Part shown: positions 35,731 to 47,499 of the stretch, one piece after another
Layout of the letters: each line of letters starts with the position of its first letter
How positions within the stretch are numbered: the first letter of the stretch is position 1
Assembly: GCA_028554645.1 (NCBI GenBank)
Contig: JAQOOI010000075.1
Span: forward strand, 620,001 to 684,000
Direction of reading: 5' to 3'
Length of the DNA: 64,000 nucleotides
Origin: Omphalotus guepiniiformis
Lineage: Eukaryota; Basidiomycota; Agaricomycetes; Agaricales; Omphalotaceae
The notes under the pieces: generated by a model
The model's database searches: none
The model's input: only the letters and a program-made list of their open reading frames with translations
What the model was told of the DNA's origin: nothing
Program-made: the position numbers and the translations under genes

Positions 35731-36551
35731 CTATTTGCCTTCAACGCTGCTCGTGGTGTCCAGAGCCCTTCTACGGTCTACTTCCGTAAAATCTTTGTTG
35801 TTATCGGCTGCAGCTCCGTGCCATTTCCAAGCATTCTTCTGTACAAAATCGTGGAATGACCACAGATCGGCCTCAAGATTCTTTATATCTCCATATACAT
35901 ATGCATCAGCCTGTATGGCAGGGAGGAGTTCTGAGGGTGGAGGGATTGGCGGAGGATCAGAGGGCACCAACGCTGCCTCTTCGTCCACAACGTAGTCGGT
36001 CATGTCGAAAAGAGGTTGCAGGGGATGAACTTTAACCTTCCTTCGATCGTATTCCTATAATGACACAATCAATCCTCTTACTTTGAAGATATGCATCGAT
36101 GTGATCTTACCGATCCTTCGAAGATGTCCAAGCAGGTTATATCTGCCGGCGATAGTCCGGTCACCAATGTACCTCTAACGCATCGTTCGTCCTCTGTAAA
36201 ATCACGGCCAAAGTGATTTTGGCCGTCCTTATGGAGCACGATGCCAGGATAATCAGCCTGCTACTGACATCAGGGCATCATGATGATGTCGAGAATAGAG
36301 TGTCAAGAGAGTAAAACTGTCAGAAATTGGAGATTGTGAACCATATAAGATAGGTTTACTTTGACTTTGTGCCGTGTATACTTCTAGTGTCCAGATGATA
36401 GTCAGATAAGCATACGCCACCGAGGAGAGACCGGGATAAGCTTAACGAAGAGAACTGCAGGCGCGATCTTGAGATGCGACGCGTCGTTTCCGATAACCCG
36501 TTTCATGATCTTTGGATGCATGAGAGTTCCGTATACAAAGGCAGAGGTCAT
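35731..36551 (-). CDS. AIG2-like / gamma-glutamylcyclotransferase-fold protein
   Basis: Five exons, all joined in phase 0, with the start ATG at 36551 and the last exon ending at 35731. The GGCT fold is clear. The glycine loop FVYGTLM follows the start directly, and a DYPGIVL strand, RCVRGTLVTGL and the acidic catalytic block CLDIFEGSEYDRRKVKV follow. The Glu in FEG is the expected general acid/base in GGCT enzymes. The C-terminus continues with an acidic Pro-rich loop and a helix. Members cyclise gamma-glutamyl peptides or repair gamma-glutamylamines, but many fungal AIG2 proteins are unassigned, so the substrate is open. One exon is only 24 nt (KYTRHKVK). It is divergent from CTU2, with 193 bp between the start codons. 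Confidence 0.85.
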
Positions 36552-36744
36552 TGCTGAATGGGCTTAGGACTCGCGGCGAATAAGTTGAACGTGGAACTCA
36601 AAGAAGATAAGAGTACTACAGGACCATGGACTGATTAAATATGTATGTGTCGATCGTATTACGTACAACGAAGTGATCGAGTCAGTCCGAAAGCGTTTAT
36701 TCGTTGCCAAAGATTTTTTTGTTCCAGCCAACTCCTTCAAGAAT

Positions 36745-38536
36745 ATGGCTTCTGACTCTTGTGGAAATCCAGCAGTAATAGCCGATTCAATTATGGATCG
36801 TCGACCTAAGTTCGATAAGTCAAAGTCTTGCGTCAGATGTAAGGAGAACTTAGGGAATATCGTCGTTCGACATGCTGTATATTGCAAGTGCGATCGTCTA
36901 TATTGACATGGTTCTGTCTGGTTGATCTCAGCGCTTTTGATTCGTCTTCAGGGAGTGCTTTCCTACCTTGCTATCAAACAAGGTCAAACGATCTTTAGAG
37001 CCGTTCATCAACGCAAGTCCAGGGGCATCGCGAAAAAAATCACTGAAAGCTTCAGGAAATTTGTTGATAGCCTTCTCCGGTGGGCTGGGATCGACTGTGC
37101 TCCTGGACCTGATTACTCGAATGTACTTCCCGAGTGAGAGCGATGCGGAGAGGCAGCCAGGAACAACACGCGGAGGTAAAAAGCATCCTCGAAACGAACT
37201 CGTATGGCAGAAGGCCGCGGTATGCTATGTGGAAGTGTGCAATGGCTTTCCGGGAATGAGTCTTGAATCCGTCTTCATGCTTGGAGTCATTGATCAATCG
37301 CATAGTGCTTAGATGAGGGATAGAACGAACGAAATTGCTGAAGTACTTGGGAGATACGGTGCCTTCGAATTTATTCCACTGCGGCTCGAGCAGGCGTTCG
37401 ATAACGAGTGGTGGAAGGCGATCGGAGGAAAACCATCTCAGGACGTGAGCATCGATGTTGCCAGTGAAGGTTCGCCTACTACCTCTAACAATCGAGAGTT
37501 GTACTAAACGCCACACCTACTCAGATCTCTTCGTATCAAAGCTTTCCAATGACTCGCTCTCAGATCCTGTTGAACGGCTGCGCTCGTATATTTCTGCTCT
37601 CCCCACACACACCGCAGTTTTAAGTGCAGTCCAGACACTGATCAGGCTACTATTACTGCATACTGCACGTTCCACAAGCTCGTCCCATCTTCTCTTTGGA
37701 ACAAGCCTCACATCACTTTCCATATCTTTAATTTCGTCGATTTCTCAGGGTGGGGGCTTCACAGTTAGAGAGGAAGCCCAAGAGGAATGGACAGCAGAAC
37801 CATCATCAAGCGATTCCACCACACCGATGACCATCCGTCTCCTCAAACCTTTGCAAGAGGTCACAATGAAAGAATGCTCTTTTTGGGTCTGGTGGAATCA
37901 TCTGTTTGTAGTGGGCAAAGACAAGCCTCCGGGAGGGAGGCACAGTATTGGGGCTCTGACGAAAGGTATGGGACACTGAGATTTTTAGATCTACTTAATA
38001 CTCATTCCACGATCTACAGACTTCATAATGGGATTGGAAAAAGACTATCCGTCGACGGTTTCTACGATCGCACGTACCTGCTCGAAACTGGCTCCAAAGG
38101 CAGGGGCGCAGGGAACATGTATTCTTTGTGAAAGGTTCGCATCCTGCTCTACACTAAAGCTTGCTGCAGCACCTCAACTTTTTTCATTTTTCACAGACCT
38201 TTACAGCGCGGGGTCCAAGAATGGAAAGCACGCATATCGATACGTGCAATGTCAGATACACCTCTAGATAATGCAGCTTCCCTTACCCCGTATCTTTGCT
38301 ACTCATGTCACACGACCCTGACTAGTCGAAGTAGTCGTACCGTGTCAAGTTCATCCAACAGTTCACTACACTTTCCTGTCTGGGTGCGACCGCATTTGGA
38401 TGACATTGGTTCCATAAAGGGTTTAGCAGATAACACAGACGAAGAAGTACGAGGGGCTGGCAGTGAGATCTGGGGAAGAAAGAAAGTTGGGGAAGAGGAA
38501 ATGAAGAATATCGTCTCCGAGTTTTTGCTAGAGTAG
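36745..38536 (+). CDS. ctu2: Cytoplasmic tRNA 2-thiolation protein 2 (CTU2/NCS2)
   Basis: About six exons. It is the partner of CTU1/NCS6 in the Urm1-dependent thiolation of U34 in cytosolic Lys, Glu and Gln tRNAs. The N-terminal zinc-finger-like Cys motif is CVRCKENLGNIVVRHAVYC, with the next Cys in KECF. The PP-loop-like segment is AFSGGLGSTVLLDL: the Asp of the active SGGxDS loop is replaced by Gly, as expected for the inactive CTU2 subunit. C-terminal Cys pairs (GTCILCE and LCYSCHT) complete the family pattern. The third junction needs a short 42-bp intron with a weak GTCTTC donor. The last exon ends at 38536 with an acidic tail. Mitochondrial thiolation is handled by MTU1, also in this window. 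Confidence 0.92.
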
Positions 38537-38765
38537 ACGTGTTCAGCATTTTCCTGAATCCGTGGTAGCATTTCAGAGTCATGTATATGCGTGCTACTGC
38601 TGAAGCTGAAGCTCTGAAGCTTTGAAATTTGCAGACTTGCTCTGCTTGACGAGAACACTTTTTCGGGCCGTAAAGCCGGTACTCACTGTATCCTCATTGC
38701 TAAACTGGAACACGCCTTTTCCTCATAAGCCCCTCCAAGGGCCATCTCATTTCTCATTTTCTGAT

Positions 38766-41195
38766 ATGACCTCCGAGGCGCTACAAGAAATAAACTCAGA
38801 CCATAGGACAATTGACCTATCGCTGCAGGCCAAGAAAAACACTGTTCTTGTTACCCATGGACGTCCCCCATGGTAATCACTGCGAAATTTCCACGAGTTT
38901 GTTTCTGAAGACGGGTGCGATCTTTATAGGTATGGTAAGGATGGAAATAGACTCAATGACGCCTTTGTTATTGGCGTGGCGGGTATGTAAATAATATACT
39001 TTTGACTGAGTTGCTAAAGACTCAGCTGTTCACAGGAGGATCTGCCAGCGGAAAGGTGACAATACTATGTTCCTCTCGCAAGCCTCAGCACATTCTAATC
39101 TTTCAATAATACTTGAAGACACATGTGGCTCGACAGATCGTGAAATCGCTGGGTTCTATACCTACCGTGACCATCCTTTCCCAAGTGAACTTTGTACTCG
39201 AATAGCCTCATGTCATCAACGCTCACGATACGTTTTCCTTTCAGGACAGCTTCTATAAGCGTCATACACCTGAGGAAATCGCCTTGGCAAATGCCAGCAA
39301 ATTCGACTTTGACCACCCTGATGCCATTGATATGCCTATGTTCGCCGCCGTAAGTACCTGCCCCTACGACTCAACGATTAGGTCAAAGACCTAAATTTTA
39401 CTTGATAGTGCTTAGCGGACTTGAAAGCGTGTAAACAATCGAATATACCCGTGTACTCGTTCTCTGAGCATCAAAGGCTTGATGAGACTAAGTATCTCTA
39501 TGGTGCTACTGTCATCATCGGTTGGTTGTTTCAGAATTAATCGGATGAGTCCTAATTGATGAAGTAGATGGTTGAATAGCTGAGGGTATTATGGCTTTGC
39601 ATGATCCTGGTCTTAGGGATCTCTATGATCTAAAGGTGCGTTTTGTCACATTAGCTTTGTTCTGTTATGTATTTGATGGCATGTAGGTCTTTGTGCAATG
39701 CGATTCAGATCTTATGCTGGCACGCCGCATTGCTCGTGATGTCAAAGAACGAGGAAGGAGCGTCGAAGGAGTCCTCGAACAGTAGGACTAGCTCCTCGAT
39801 GAAGGCTTCAGCGAATGACACTCTTTCATTCGCAGGTACCTTCGTTATGTCAAACCGTCGTATGATAACTTCGTTCGCCCTACAGCGGCGTTTGCAGATA
39901 TAGTGAGTAGTTTCATGTCACAGTAAGATCTTCTGCTCACCTTTCTATTATGTTAGATCGTTCCTGGTGCTAATAATGCTGTAGCTATTGAGCTTATTTC
40001 GACGCATGTTCGCCGACAATTTCAAGGTGTGGTTTAGTACTGAAGTCTCCATCTGATTGCTAACTTTTCTCAAGCGCGTTCCAATGCCTTCCGTCCACAG
40101 ATGGTCACTTCCCGGCTCTACAGTCCGAGTCGAACGTCAGATCCTCTTGAGAATGACCCCAGTTTGACAATTCTACCATCTACTCCTCAAGTACAGGTAT
40201 GACGATATTGAAGAATTGCGGCAATCATTAAAGAAACTACAGGGAATTTTCACTATCTTACGTTCAAGAGACACAAGTCGACAAGATTTCATTTTCTTTA
40301 CAGATAGACTTTCAACGCTTCTCCTGGAGAATGCTTTACAGCACCTGCCATACGTTCCGCATCTCGTCACGACTCCTATCGGTGTCAAGTCGTGTGGAAA
40401 AAAGCTCGATACTGAAGTGAGTGGTGTCTCTCTGCTAATTAGTATTTCTCCTGACAGCTTTGATAATAGCATATCTGCGGCGTGTCAATTCAAAGATCGT
40501 AGGCATTAGTGTTACCGTCTCAAGCAAAGAGTTCTTACAGTTCTCTACCTTTCGCAGAGGGAGTACACTTGAAAGAGGTTCGTGAAGCAGGTGATCACGT
40601 CAGGACTACTTGACGACTCACTGGTTTCCATGCATAGGATTTCGCCGGGTGATCAATAACGTCCCTGTGGGCACTCTCTTAATACAGTCGAACGTCAAAG
40701 ACGGAGAACCTCTATTACTGCACCTCAAACTGCCTCTATGCATTCGCAAACGCCACTTTGCGGAAGATACATGGGTCTTCCTTTTGGATGCGCAGGTATG
40801 TATTCATAATTTCATGTGCGTTAGATCTGCTTTGGTTCACACATTTCACTCACAAGATTGGTACCGGAGCGGCAGCTTTCATGTCGATCCGCGTCCTTCT
40901 AGACCATGGCGTCAAACAGGATCATATCGTTTTTGTCACTTTACTGGTTGCGCGAGGTGGAGGTATTTCGGTGCTTCGAAGGGCATTCCCAGATGTCAAG
41001 ATTGTCTGTGGTGCGGTGGATGATGAGATGCGTGAAGGCTGGTTGGAGGGAGGACGCGGAGAGGGCAACGAGAAGGGTCTTGGGAGAAAGGTGTGGGTCA
41101 TGCAGCCTGGTATGGGGCAGATTGGTGTGTTTTCATGGGGCTTGTTTTCAACCCCTTTACTGACGACCACAACAGGGGACCGCTACTACTTGTAA
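38766..41195 (+). CDS. urk1: Uridine kinase fused to a UPRTase domain (Urk1)
   Basis: About 15 exons. It phosphorylates uridine and cytidine in pyrimidine salvage. The N-terminal kinase has the P-loop GVAGGSASGK, SQDSFYKRHTPEE, FDFDHPDAID and the lid region VIIAEGIMALHDP, then CDSDLMLARRIARDVKERGRS. After a linker comes a phosphoribosyltransferase-fold half: CGVSIQRSGSTLERG, VPVGTLLIQSN, a GTGAAAFMSIRVLLDHG PRPP-type loop, and the C-terminal GMGQIGDRYYL ending, which are typical of fungal Urk1. Splicing of the last intron (from 41126 to the AG ending near 41175) restores Gly-Asp-Arg-Tyr-Tyr-Leu. The motif RSGSTLERG differs from the RxGxxLExG core of active UPRTases only slightly, so whether the second half is catalytic is open. 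Confidence 0.93.
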
Positions 41196-41512
41196 ACTGT
41201 AAACATGAGCGCAGACAATTACATACACTACATGGCAATATCATGAAGCATTTCTTAGGTTTTGGCGTTGCGGTAGGCCGATACTGTTCCTGTACCTCCG
41301 GGTATTGTCGCGCCAATGTTCGGTCCTGAACGTAACCACGACATATAAAAGGCATGTGCAGTTGAAGGTCAAATGACCTGATGGCTTCTATTTCGTCGAA
41401 GGCGGCTGAATTGAGAACACACTGAAATGCAAGTCTTTGCGGACCGAAACGCCCCGTGATTGAAGTCGAACGCTTTAAAACCTCTCGTTCTCTACACTCA
41501 TTGAATGCAGCA
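41196..41512. other. Intergenic region
   Basis: 317 bp between URK1 and the SGNH hydrolase, both (+). No clear TATA box or other element. Confidence 0.5.
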
Positions 41513-42555
41513 ATGATCGGACCTCTACTTTTGTTTTGGCTCGCTGTCTGTACTGCGGGACTCCCTCAGGTATCCCCTACTTCCTTTGTTCTGGTTGGTG
41601 ACAGTACTACGGCAAACGGGTGTGTATTTTCTACTTTGCCGACTATATGATGGAGCCTGAACTTCTTTGTAGTACTATCTTGGACAGTGGAGGTTGGGGC
41701 AATGGCTTCTGCGGTTCTACCAACATAACCGAGCCTACAAATTCATCTCTGGCTCCCGGCACACCTTGTAAGCTGCATTTTCTTCAATTTAAATACTCAA
41801 GCTAACAGAAATTCTTTCGGTGCAGGCATCAATACTGCTCACAATGGAGCTACCACTGGCTCCTTTGTAGCAGATGGCTTCTGGAACATCTCAGGTGCAA
41901 CTCTTTCTTGCCAACCGGTTGCGCTTATCTCCTAAGATCCCATATTGTCCAGTTGCGGCGATACAAGCGGAGGTAGCGAAAGGTCGTCGAACGCTCGTAA
42001 CAATTCAGTTCGGGCATAATGACATGAAAATTGCACCTCCAGAGTCAATGGGTGCGAACTTGACTGTAATGGTTGAACAAATTCGGGCGCTGGGTGCCGA
42101 GCCTGTCCTTGTCACAAGCTTAACAAGGCGAAGCTTCAATGCGGATGGAACAATTGATGATTTGCTGGAACCATGGGCTAATGAGACGATCTTGATTTCT
42201 CAGGTACTGAGATTCGCGGTCACTGCAAATGTTAAACACTCGTGCTCAACCATTTTGTAGCAACAAAATACTCAGCTCCTTGATTTGCACGCTGCGAGCA
42301 TTACCTATTGCGAAGAAATTGGCCCGGACGCTGCTCATCGTTTAAACAGGTCACCCGACGACAATACTCGTATGTATTTGGGCTGTTGTACCGTCAAGTT
42401 ACGCTGATGATATCTTAGATTTGAATATCAATGGTACTATCGTTTTTGGGAGGATGGTCGCTAATCTCATGAATGCTAGCTTCCCGAACGAGCTACCAAT
42501 TATTCCCAATCCACCTCTCACATACAACATCACCCATGGCATTCCTTCATTTTGA
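41513..42555 (+). CDS. Rhamnogalacturonan acetylesterase-like SGNH hydrolase
   Basis: About six exons; exon 1 is 41513-41619. A signal peptide (about 16 residues) precedes a complete SGNH set. Block I is FVLVGDSTTANGG with the nucleophile Ser, block II is SGGWGNGF with the oxyanion Gly, block III is IQFGHNDMK with Asn, and block V is DDNTHLN with the Asp/His pair. The His of block V is created across an intron (C + AT). Together with the NTAHNGATTGSF segment this matches CE12 rhamnogalacturonan acetylesterases, which deacetylate pectin outside the cell. Several Asn-glycosylation sequons support secretion. A general SGNH esterase of another specificity is possible. Confidence 0.9.
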
Positions 42556-42872
42556 ACAGAGCTGTGGCAAGATAGACAAATTGGCAATCGGAGAGAGCAC
42601 GGTCCACGTTGATGTCCTAATTCGTCTATGCAGCATTTATTGGTATCTACGAATTGTAGCTAGAGTATTAGATACAAATACATGCGCCATTAAGAGGAAT
42701 GCGGAAATGCATTGGTCTTGGCTTGTAACCACAACCACAGAAGTGTTGAAGGTCCACGAGCCTTGAGAAGCGTCCATGATATGTAGTGACATGACATTAG
42801 TAATAGTAGTAGGGATAGCGATGAGGAAATGTACAGGTAGCTAAGTAAGTAGTACTGAAAAAGGCAAATACT
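42556..42872. other. Intergenic region between convergent genes
   Basis: 317 bp joining the 3' ends of the SGNH hydrolase (+) and the exchanger (-). No gene. Confidence 0.5.
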
Positions 42873-45800
42873 TTAGGTTGTGCAGACTGCGAGAGCTGAT
42901 GGTAGATTAGATCCTATTCAACACGATTGATTAATGACAATCAAGCAAGAGACGAATAGCTTGCCTACCTGGATAGAACCAAAAAGAGACGGCTATGATA
43001 ATGTATAGACCTAGCAGGAGATGGTTCAACGCCAACTCGTTGACAAGAAGTGAAAATTTGACTGACCTATAAGAATAGCACCTTCCAGCCAGTTAGATTT
43101 CCCGTCCGCGACAACGTGGGTCATCGTTTGAACTGTGAAGAGGTCATAGGTCTCAATGTCGTATTAACCTTCAAAAATACACACCGGATAGATACAAGAC
43201 CTAAGGATGATACGTGAGCCTCATTGTTACGAAAGAACAGGACTAATCTACCAGTGATTCGAAAGGGTCGAACAAGAGAGCTAGAGGTTTACCCATAACC
43301 CAACCCGCCGTTACCATGAAACTTCAATGCAGGTATTGAGTGTATATATACTTGTCATCGGTTCAAGACCTACGGTATGACGAATAGTGCCGTTTGCTAA
43401 AACAAAGTTCAAACAAGACAGGTCTCCACATTTTGGAGACAGGACTCTTACGATAGAAGAACCAACAGCAACACTAATGCTGAGGGTCAATTGATCTTCG
43501 ACTGATACACCGATGGCAGTACCACACTCTGGACAGCGAACTCGTCAGGACCACACCCCACGATAAACAAACGAGGAAGGAGCACAACCTGCAATTGCGC
43601 TGACAGCAGGCAGAAGAATGAGGGCAACCCATTCTTTGCTAATGGTCGTCGAGATGCCATCCATTGCTTCAACCAACCAATCAGCAGTAAATGCCACAGA
43701 CTAGATATTTCATAAGCCAACTATCACTAGCAGAAACCAAAAACGCTCACAATGGTGACAAAAATCAATGCCAATGTCGTCAGAAACCAGCTTAACTGGG
43801 GCTCCCGTATCGAAAATACACTGCCATTGGGAGAAACTGGTGATTGGTGGTCCCTACTTGGGGTGTTGACTATGGGAACCTCTACAAATTTCTCCGACTG
43901 CAAACATTCGGTATCCAATGCAAGCCCAGGATGATACTGGCTATTGATCGTTGAGCCACTGAAGCTTCTGCTTGATTCAGTCATTGAGGTGGTTCTACTG
44001 GCAGATCGTGAAGCGAGACCAGCAGTTCCGCCCGCATCTGGTCCGTCGATAAGTCGAACGGTAGAATTAATGGCCGGGTAAATGCCTCCCGAGTTGGTCA
44101 GCGTAATCTCAGAGCCGTCCGGAAATCCATAAGGCCGCGAGACGTATGGCGTTCCAGGCTGTATCGGTATCTGTCTTGCGGGACTGTTACTGCGACTCTG
44201 CGAAGGTGACGGAGAGAGTGATGGCGGAGTGGCAGAACTCCGTACGCGAGTACCTTTAAGCCATTTCGATGCAGATTCTTCGCCGTCGTAATCACTGCTG
44301 GCGGATGATGACGGAGATATTACTTTGCCCTTGTCTCGCATACCTGTGAGCGTCTGAAATATCATTGGGGTCTGGAGGGGAACAGGAACATTGATCGAAA
44401 GTCGTCGGCTCTTTTTGTGCGTATCCTTGTATAGGTGGGTATGTGAGACTAGCTGAAAGAGAAGGTAGAGAGTATAGACTGGGATGATATAAGAGAGAGT
44501 ATCATCAGCATATATGAAAATCAGTTCGCACTTGCTATGAGAATGAGTGAGACCTGAGGCGTGTGGGGTCGTTTAATAAGACTGGTCACAAGAATTGCAC
44601 AGCACATACCCCATGGCTCATGTTCAAAATGCTTCTCTGTTGGGGTGCAGGCATGCTCTCGTCCTTACCCCCGCTCAGAGCAAAGTGGTATGCGGCTGGC
44701 AATAATACCACGCCAACACTAATGCTGAGTAGCGAGGAATGTACTTGATTGGCAGCTAGAAGGACACAAGCAAGTTAGGGAAGTACGCGATGCCACATTC
44801 CATCGAGTTGGGAACGCACTCGCGTCGAAGCCTTGCTCGGAAAACCTCATGCCACCGGCAAAGAAACATAGACCTAGAACAAGAACTGAGGACGAATGAA
44901 TGCGAAGTAAATGCGCATCGATGTTTCTGAACGCACGGAGTTTGGCGAGAATGGAACCAATCACTAATGAGCCATGTTAGACCATCTCATCGAAAAGTTA
45001 AAAAGAGGAACCCACGTGAAGACTGGACAACTCGAAGTTCGCATTTCCTAAGGGCACTGAACTACAGGAGGTCAAGATTTGAACAGATTATCTCTGCGAG
45101 CTTGACTTACAGCGACAACGATTTCGACTCTAAGATTTGGTGTTAACATCAAGACAAATCTAACTTGAAGTGGCGACGTACGTGTTACTCTATGGCAGGA
45201 TTCATTCAGAACAGACTTTAAGAACACATGACACATTCACATTAGACTCACCAGACTAGCGTTCAGAAGGCCAGTCTTTGATCCTCCAATTCTAATGGCC
45301 AAATCACGCGTAGTCACTTCGTGCATCTAGATTGCGATGAGCGATGGTCAAATCAAATGAAGCCAGTGTATGCACTGACCTTGATCAATGGAATCAGAGC
45401 GAGCAGACTAACTAGAATGCAGCCATCAGCTTCAGAGAGGTTTAACTTCACTTCAAACGAGCACACTTACATACGAAGACCAGTGCATGATAGTGCGGAA
45501 GGGTGACACTGAAAGTCCACTATCAGTTTTCATATTAACGACACTAGCATGTGAGTAGATAAGATAGACTTTCTACCGCCACCGGGATTAAAAAGAAGAG
45601 AACGTTGAGCCCTTGTGTGAATATTAGACTGGCACTGAGCTAAACGAGAACATGGCACTTACAAGACCCAAGAAGCAGAGTTCTCCATCCCTTGAATGGT
45701 CCCTCTAGCTGGAAACGTCTCTTCCCAAAACTACCGCCGTGATCGCCATCGCCACTATGATTACTTGTTCGGCTGAATCCTGACGGATTTTGGAACAACG

Positions 45801-45993
45801 GCAGAGAATAACGTCTTGAGCGAGTGGGAGGACTTGATTCTTCGTGGTCTACTAGGCTACATCTAGATTCAGAGGACATGGTCGAGAAGTTTGTCTCAAC
45901 ACGAGCCAACGCAGGCCCCGGTGCTTGAGGATAGGAGTACATCGACGCGCCCGGCGCTGAAGACGAGTAGGTGTTGTTGGTTTCGTTGAACAT
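42873..45993 (-). CDS. Vacuolar Ca2+/H+ exchanger (CAX/VCX1 family)
   Basis: About 16 exons. It moves Ca2+ into the vacuole in exchange for protons. The hydrophilic N-terminus (MFNETNNTY, Ser/Arg-rich) precedes GWRTLLLGSWLNVLFFLIPVA. The first alpha-repeat carries EVTTRDLAIRIGGSKTGLLNASL and the IGSILxxL helix before VLGLCFFAGGMRFSEQGF. The second repeat has ADWLVEAMDGISTTISKEWVAL, AIAECGTAIGVSVEDQLTLSI and SVAVGSSIQTALFVIPF, the conserved GxSIQxxLFVxP block, then TAGWVMGKPL, LYLSVQTMTHVVADGKSNWLEG and FWFYPG. An approximately 200-residue Ser/Thr-rich cytosolic loop (43727-44365) separates the repeats and is a likely regulatory site. Intron use was checked in several places; one is 41 bp (GTAAGT donor). 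The stop is at 42873-42875. Confidence 0.92.
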
Positions 45994-46898
45994 AGAGAAA
46001 GGCGATTTTCGTGAAGATTGGATGAAGAAGAAAAGAAGGATAAAGTGAAAATGTGAAAAGAGCGACAGGCCTGACAGTGGCAGGAGCAGAAAGACTCGCC
46101 TCCAATGTTAGCTCGTTTAACTATCAAACACCAATTTCCACTTTAGGCAACATAATTACCTCAACCGATCAATTGCCGATCAATAAAAGCTCTAGCTAAA
46201 ATAGGTCCGGCTTTGAGAGTTGTTTGATTTTCTGACATACGTAGATCTCTTTGAAATTGCTACTAGCTTCCGCATTCAGTATTTCTGAAACAAAATAGTT
46301 AGCAGTTGAAGCATTTTGAGCCAGCCACTGTTCGGACTCGGAAGCAAAATTAGATCCCGTCAAGCGATGTCGATGAACCGATGGCTCGTTCGACAGGCGA
46401 TAGAATGCTCGCTCCACAGGTGACGGGTCACAGCGGGAATTCGCCAAGCTTGTAATCGAACGGAGATATGGTGAAATGTGAAGAGACGGCTTTGATTCAA
46501 TCAGATTGTCGAGTCAAATCGTAGCAGATACCTTGTTCTACGGCAAGGGTTTGCCGTTGATATTCGCATTGAATGGGCATCTTGAAGCAGTGACAGAGCT
46601 CCAAAGCGCAGTTGTGAGTTGGAGCTTTCAATGTTGTGCAACTGTTCCAAAAGTAACGATAGTTTCCAATGGAACAGCGCTGTACGATGAAAAAAATCAT
46701 GAAAGGCTTTATCAATCATGGTAAGCCAATGCTCATCACAGTGGATGAAGCCGAGAACAAACTTTCACAGAATCGATGCGTCGGGCTCAGCGCTCTGGCC
46801 CTGCGTCGGAAGTATACGGATAGTTTGTGACAGAGTCACGCTGTGATCTTTCTGCAATAACTGTCACGACAATCCTCATCCACAACATAACGCCAACC
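45994..46898. promoter_or_regulatory. Divergent intergenic region, exchanger / COX4
   Basis: 905 bp with both promoters. Overlapping short open frames on both strands have no recognisable similarity. Confidence 0.5.
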
Positions 46899-47499
46899 AT
46901 GTTCTCCAGAGCTGTCTCTGCGGCTCGTCCCTTAGCAAATCGTGCGATTCGCTCGACTGTTTCTTCTTCTTCTGCTCTTCGCGCTCTTTCGACCACTTCT
47001 CGTGCCCGGTCTGACCACGGTCCCCCTCCTCCTCAGCTTTACGGCCCTGGTGGGAAGGATGGTGAAGTCCCTGGTATTCACGAGCAGTCCACTGGTCTTG
47101 AACGTCTTCAATATCTTGGAGAGCTGGAGGGTGTTCCTGTCTTCGATACTGCCCCTCTGGATGCTAGCCGAGTTGGTACCAAGAAAGACCCCATCCTTGT
47201 GCCTTCCGCCGTCAGTAATTTTTTGGGATCTGCCAAAGCAGATGAAAGACCCATTCTGTGATTTCTAACATAATTTTCTGTCTACAGTCGGAAGAACGTC
47301 TCGTTGGCTGCACCGGCTCCCCAGCTGACTCTCACGATATCCTCTGGTTCCCCCTGCTGAAGGGCAGGCAACACCGTTGCCTTGAATGTGGCTCTGGTGT
47401 GTTGAATTGATCCTTTATTCTTTCACGAATTCTGACCGTATTTTAGTCTACCAGATGGACTACTACGGTCTCGAAGACCACGGTGACCACCACCACTAA
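46899..47499 (+). CDS. cox4: Cytochrome c oxidase subunit 4 (Cox4; COX5B homologue)
   Basis: Three exons (46899-47210, 47288-47396, 47447-47499) give 157 residues. It is a nuclear-encoded peripheral subunit on the matrix side of complex IV. A classical mitochondrial presequence (MFSRAVSAARPLANRAIRS) is followed by a Pro/Gly-rich linker, LERLQYLGELEGV and the zinc site. Ligands Cys112, His120, Cys135 and Cys138 keep the C-x7-H-x14-C-x2-C spacing of yeast Cox4. The end VYQMDYYGLEDHGDHHH is typical of the fungal family. Both introns are GT-AG and the exon sum is whole codons. Confidence 0.96.

Noticed and set aside
45421..45480. Apparent out-of-phase intron in the Ca2+/H+ exchanger
   Set aside because: Using the GTAAGT four bases downstream of the first GTATGT gives a 41-bp in-frame intron.
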